Assembly (NCBI GenBank): GCA_965230345.1
Contig: CBDDKR010000002.1
Location: forward strand, 2,728,001 to 2,792,000
Direction: 5' to 3'
DNA: 64,000 nt
Source of the DNA: JADKBO01 sp965230345
GTDB lineage: Bacteria > Bacteroidota > Bacteroidia > Chitinophagales > Saprospiraceae
Below, piece after piece: positions 63,004-64,000 of this stretch. The notes under the pieces were generated by a model. The model ran no database searches and was not told the DNA's origin. It was given only the letters and a program-made list of their open reading frames with translations. The position numbers and the translations under genes were made by a program. The stretch's first letter is position 1. Every line of letters starts with the position of its first letter.

Positions 63004-63984
63004 ATGATTAATTGGTTGGAAGTATTAAAGTTTGCTAATAATGGTAATCCAAGTCCAGATAAAAAGGTAACAAAGACCGAAGAAGAGTGGAAATCTGAGC
63101 TTACACCAGAGGTATTTCGAATTACGAGATTAAAGGGAACAGAGCGCGCCCATAGTTCTGAGATGTGTGGATTATTTGAACCAGGATTGTATGCTTGCTC
63201 TTGTTGCAATACTTTGCTATTTGATGCGAATGAAAAATTTGAAAGTGGCACTGGTTGGCCTTCGTTTACACAACCTATAAAGCCCAATGCTATTGCATAT
63301 CATAAAGACAAGAGTTATGGCATGTATAGAATTGAAGTAACATGCAATACCTGTGATGCTCATTTGGGACATGTATTTCAGGATGGTCCGCCTCCGAGTG
63401 GACTCCGCTATTGTGTAAATGCTTTATCTTTAGAAAAACAAACTAAATTGGAGAAAAGCCTGGTAATTGGTGGTGGATGTTTTTGGTGTACTGAGGCGGT
63501 ATTTCAAAGGGTTAGGGGAGTGTCAAGTGTGAAAAGTGGTTACAGTGGAGGGAAAATTAAGAATCCCACCTATAAGGAAATATCCAGTGGTTTAACGGAG
63601 CACGCTGAAGTAGTACAGATTTCTTATAATGACACAGAGATATCTTTGGTAGACCTAATAAAGATTCACTTGACGACACACGATCCAACGACGTTGAATA
63701 GACAAGGTGCAGATCGAGGTACACAGTATAGAAGTATTATTTTTTATCAGAATGAAGAGGAGAGAAATACAATAAATGGCGTTATTGAGGAAGTACAAAA
63801 ACTATTGGATGATCCAATAGTAACTGAACTAAAAGAATTGGAAATATTTTATCCAGCCGAAGATTATCACCAGGACTATTATAATCAAAACACGAATCAA
63901 GGTTATTGTAGAGCCATCATTAATCCTAAGTTGGCGAAGTTTAAGAAGCTATATGCTGATAAATTGAAAAAATCTATCAACTAG
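63004..63984 (+). CDS. Bifunctional methionine sulfoxide reductase, MsrB-MsrA fusion
   Basis: A 326-aa protein, MsrB first and MsrA second. MsrB (about 22-145): zinc Cys pairs Cys65/Cys68 and Cys114/Cys117, GTGWPSF, and catalytic Cys137 in RYCVN. MsrA (about 152-326): GGGCFWC with catalytic Cys159, GYSGG and the C-terminal NTNQGYCR with a resolving Cys. Together they repair both sulfoxide epimers of methionine. No signal peptide is seen, so it is cytoplasmic as written. The order differs from the MsrA-MsrB fusions found in some bacteria. The -7 promoter box ends four bases before the ATG. Confidence 0.93.
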   Translation: MINWLEVLKFANNGNPSPDKKVTKTEEEWKSELTPEVFRITRLKGTERAHSSEMCGLFEPGLYACSCCNTLLFDANEKFESGTGWPSFTQPIKPNAIAYHKDKSYGMYRIEVTCNTCDAHLGHVFQDGPPPSGLRYCVNALSLEKQTKLEKSLVIGGGCFWCTEAVFQRVRGVSSVKSGYSGGKIKNPTYKEISSGLTEHAEVVQISYNDTEISLVDLIKIHLTTHDPTTLNRQGADRGTQYRSIIFYQNEEERNTINGVIEEVQKLLDDPIVTELKELEIFYPAEDYHQDYYNQNTNQGYCRAIINPKLAKFKKLYADKLKKSIN

Positions 63985-64000
63985 GTTGGGAAGGTGAAAT

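Noticed and set aside
1..64000. CRISPR arrays, insertion sequences, prophage, tRNA and rRNA
   Set aside because: No spaced direct repeats, transposase or integrase motifs, phage structural genes or tRNA T-loop patterns were noticed on reading both strands.

Overview
This is an ordinary-looking chromosomal segment of a low-GC member of the Bacteroidota, most likely of the Saprospiria/Lewinellaceae type or a close relative. The evidence is: type IX secretion (T9SS) sorting domains at the C-termini of three secreted proteins, SprB-like and HYR-like repeats, a 287-aa primary sigma factor of the Bacteroidota kind, repeated TAnnTTTG -7 promoter elements, a futalosine-pathway menaquinone gene (mqnA), a bacterial sphingolipid operon, and Bacteroidota-restricted families (DUF3822, DUF4833, DUF6495, HU-SPOR). 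No phage, insertion sequence, CRISPR array, rRNA or tRNA was recognised. The genus assignment is inference.

Layout. 1-2.6 kb: end of a TRAP transporter large subunit, a divergent PiT-like membrane protein and a tandem UspA protein. 2.7-7.2 kb: endonuclease III, a LuxC-type acyl-CoA reductase, then a fatty acid desaturase, a metallo-beta-lactamase-fold hydrolase and the pseudouridine synthase RluF. 7.3-10.9 kb: a secreted M43 metalloprotease with about ten SprB-like repeats. 11.1-16.8 kb: ArsC-like protein with HemF, a penicillin-binding-type serine hydrolase, a DUF547 protein, a di-heme peroxidase lipoprotein and a small exported protein. 17.2-28.1 kb: mostly housekeeping on the + strand (purL, ACMSD-like amidohydrolase, phoH, osmC-like, aroA, a TonB-C protein, FkbM methyltransferase, a pilin-like protein, DUF3822, rsmD). 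28.1-34 kb: Na/Pi cotransporter, T9SS protein, HU-SPOR protein, anchored unknown protein, primary sigma factor. 34.3-39 kb: fabD, yqgE, ABC-F ATPase, convergent dihydroorotase. 39.2-43.3 kb: a 1381-aa T9SS protein with HYR-like and dockerin-like segments. 43.5-50 kb: DUF4349 lipoprotein, a three-gene ceramide-type operon, DUF4833, mqnA and DUF6495. 50-53 kb: recN and two exported proteins. 53.4-64 kb: pheT, rny, MazG-like hydrolase, mpl, kdsA, a COG2509 flavoprotein, a lipoprotein and a fused MsrB-MsrA.

Main points of interest. (1) Genes at 44406-47721 overlap by 4 bases each and encode a serine-palmitoyltransferase-like enzyme, a GNAT-fold protein and an NAD-dependent reductase: the set expected for the bacterial ceramide pathway, with a DUF4833 gene just upstream. 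(2) The lipoprotein at 51768-52652 appears to begin at a non-AUG codon (ATT or ATC); an ATG-only gene call would cut off its signal peptide. (3) At recN, msrBA and the LuxC-type gene the TAnnTTTG box lies only 4-5 bases before the ATG, suggesting leaderless mRNAs. (4) Several familiar proteins have unusual features: a PiT-like transporter with a degenerate second signature, an endonuclease III with three of the four cluster cysteines, and a TonB-C domain protein without an N-terminal membrane anchor. I did not find a wholly new multi-gene system that I can defend; the ceramide operon with DUF4833 is the nearest candidate.
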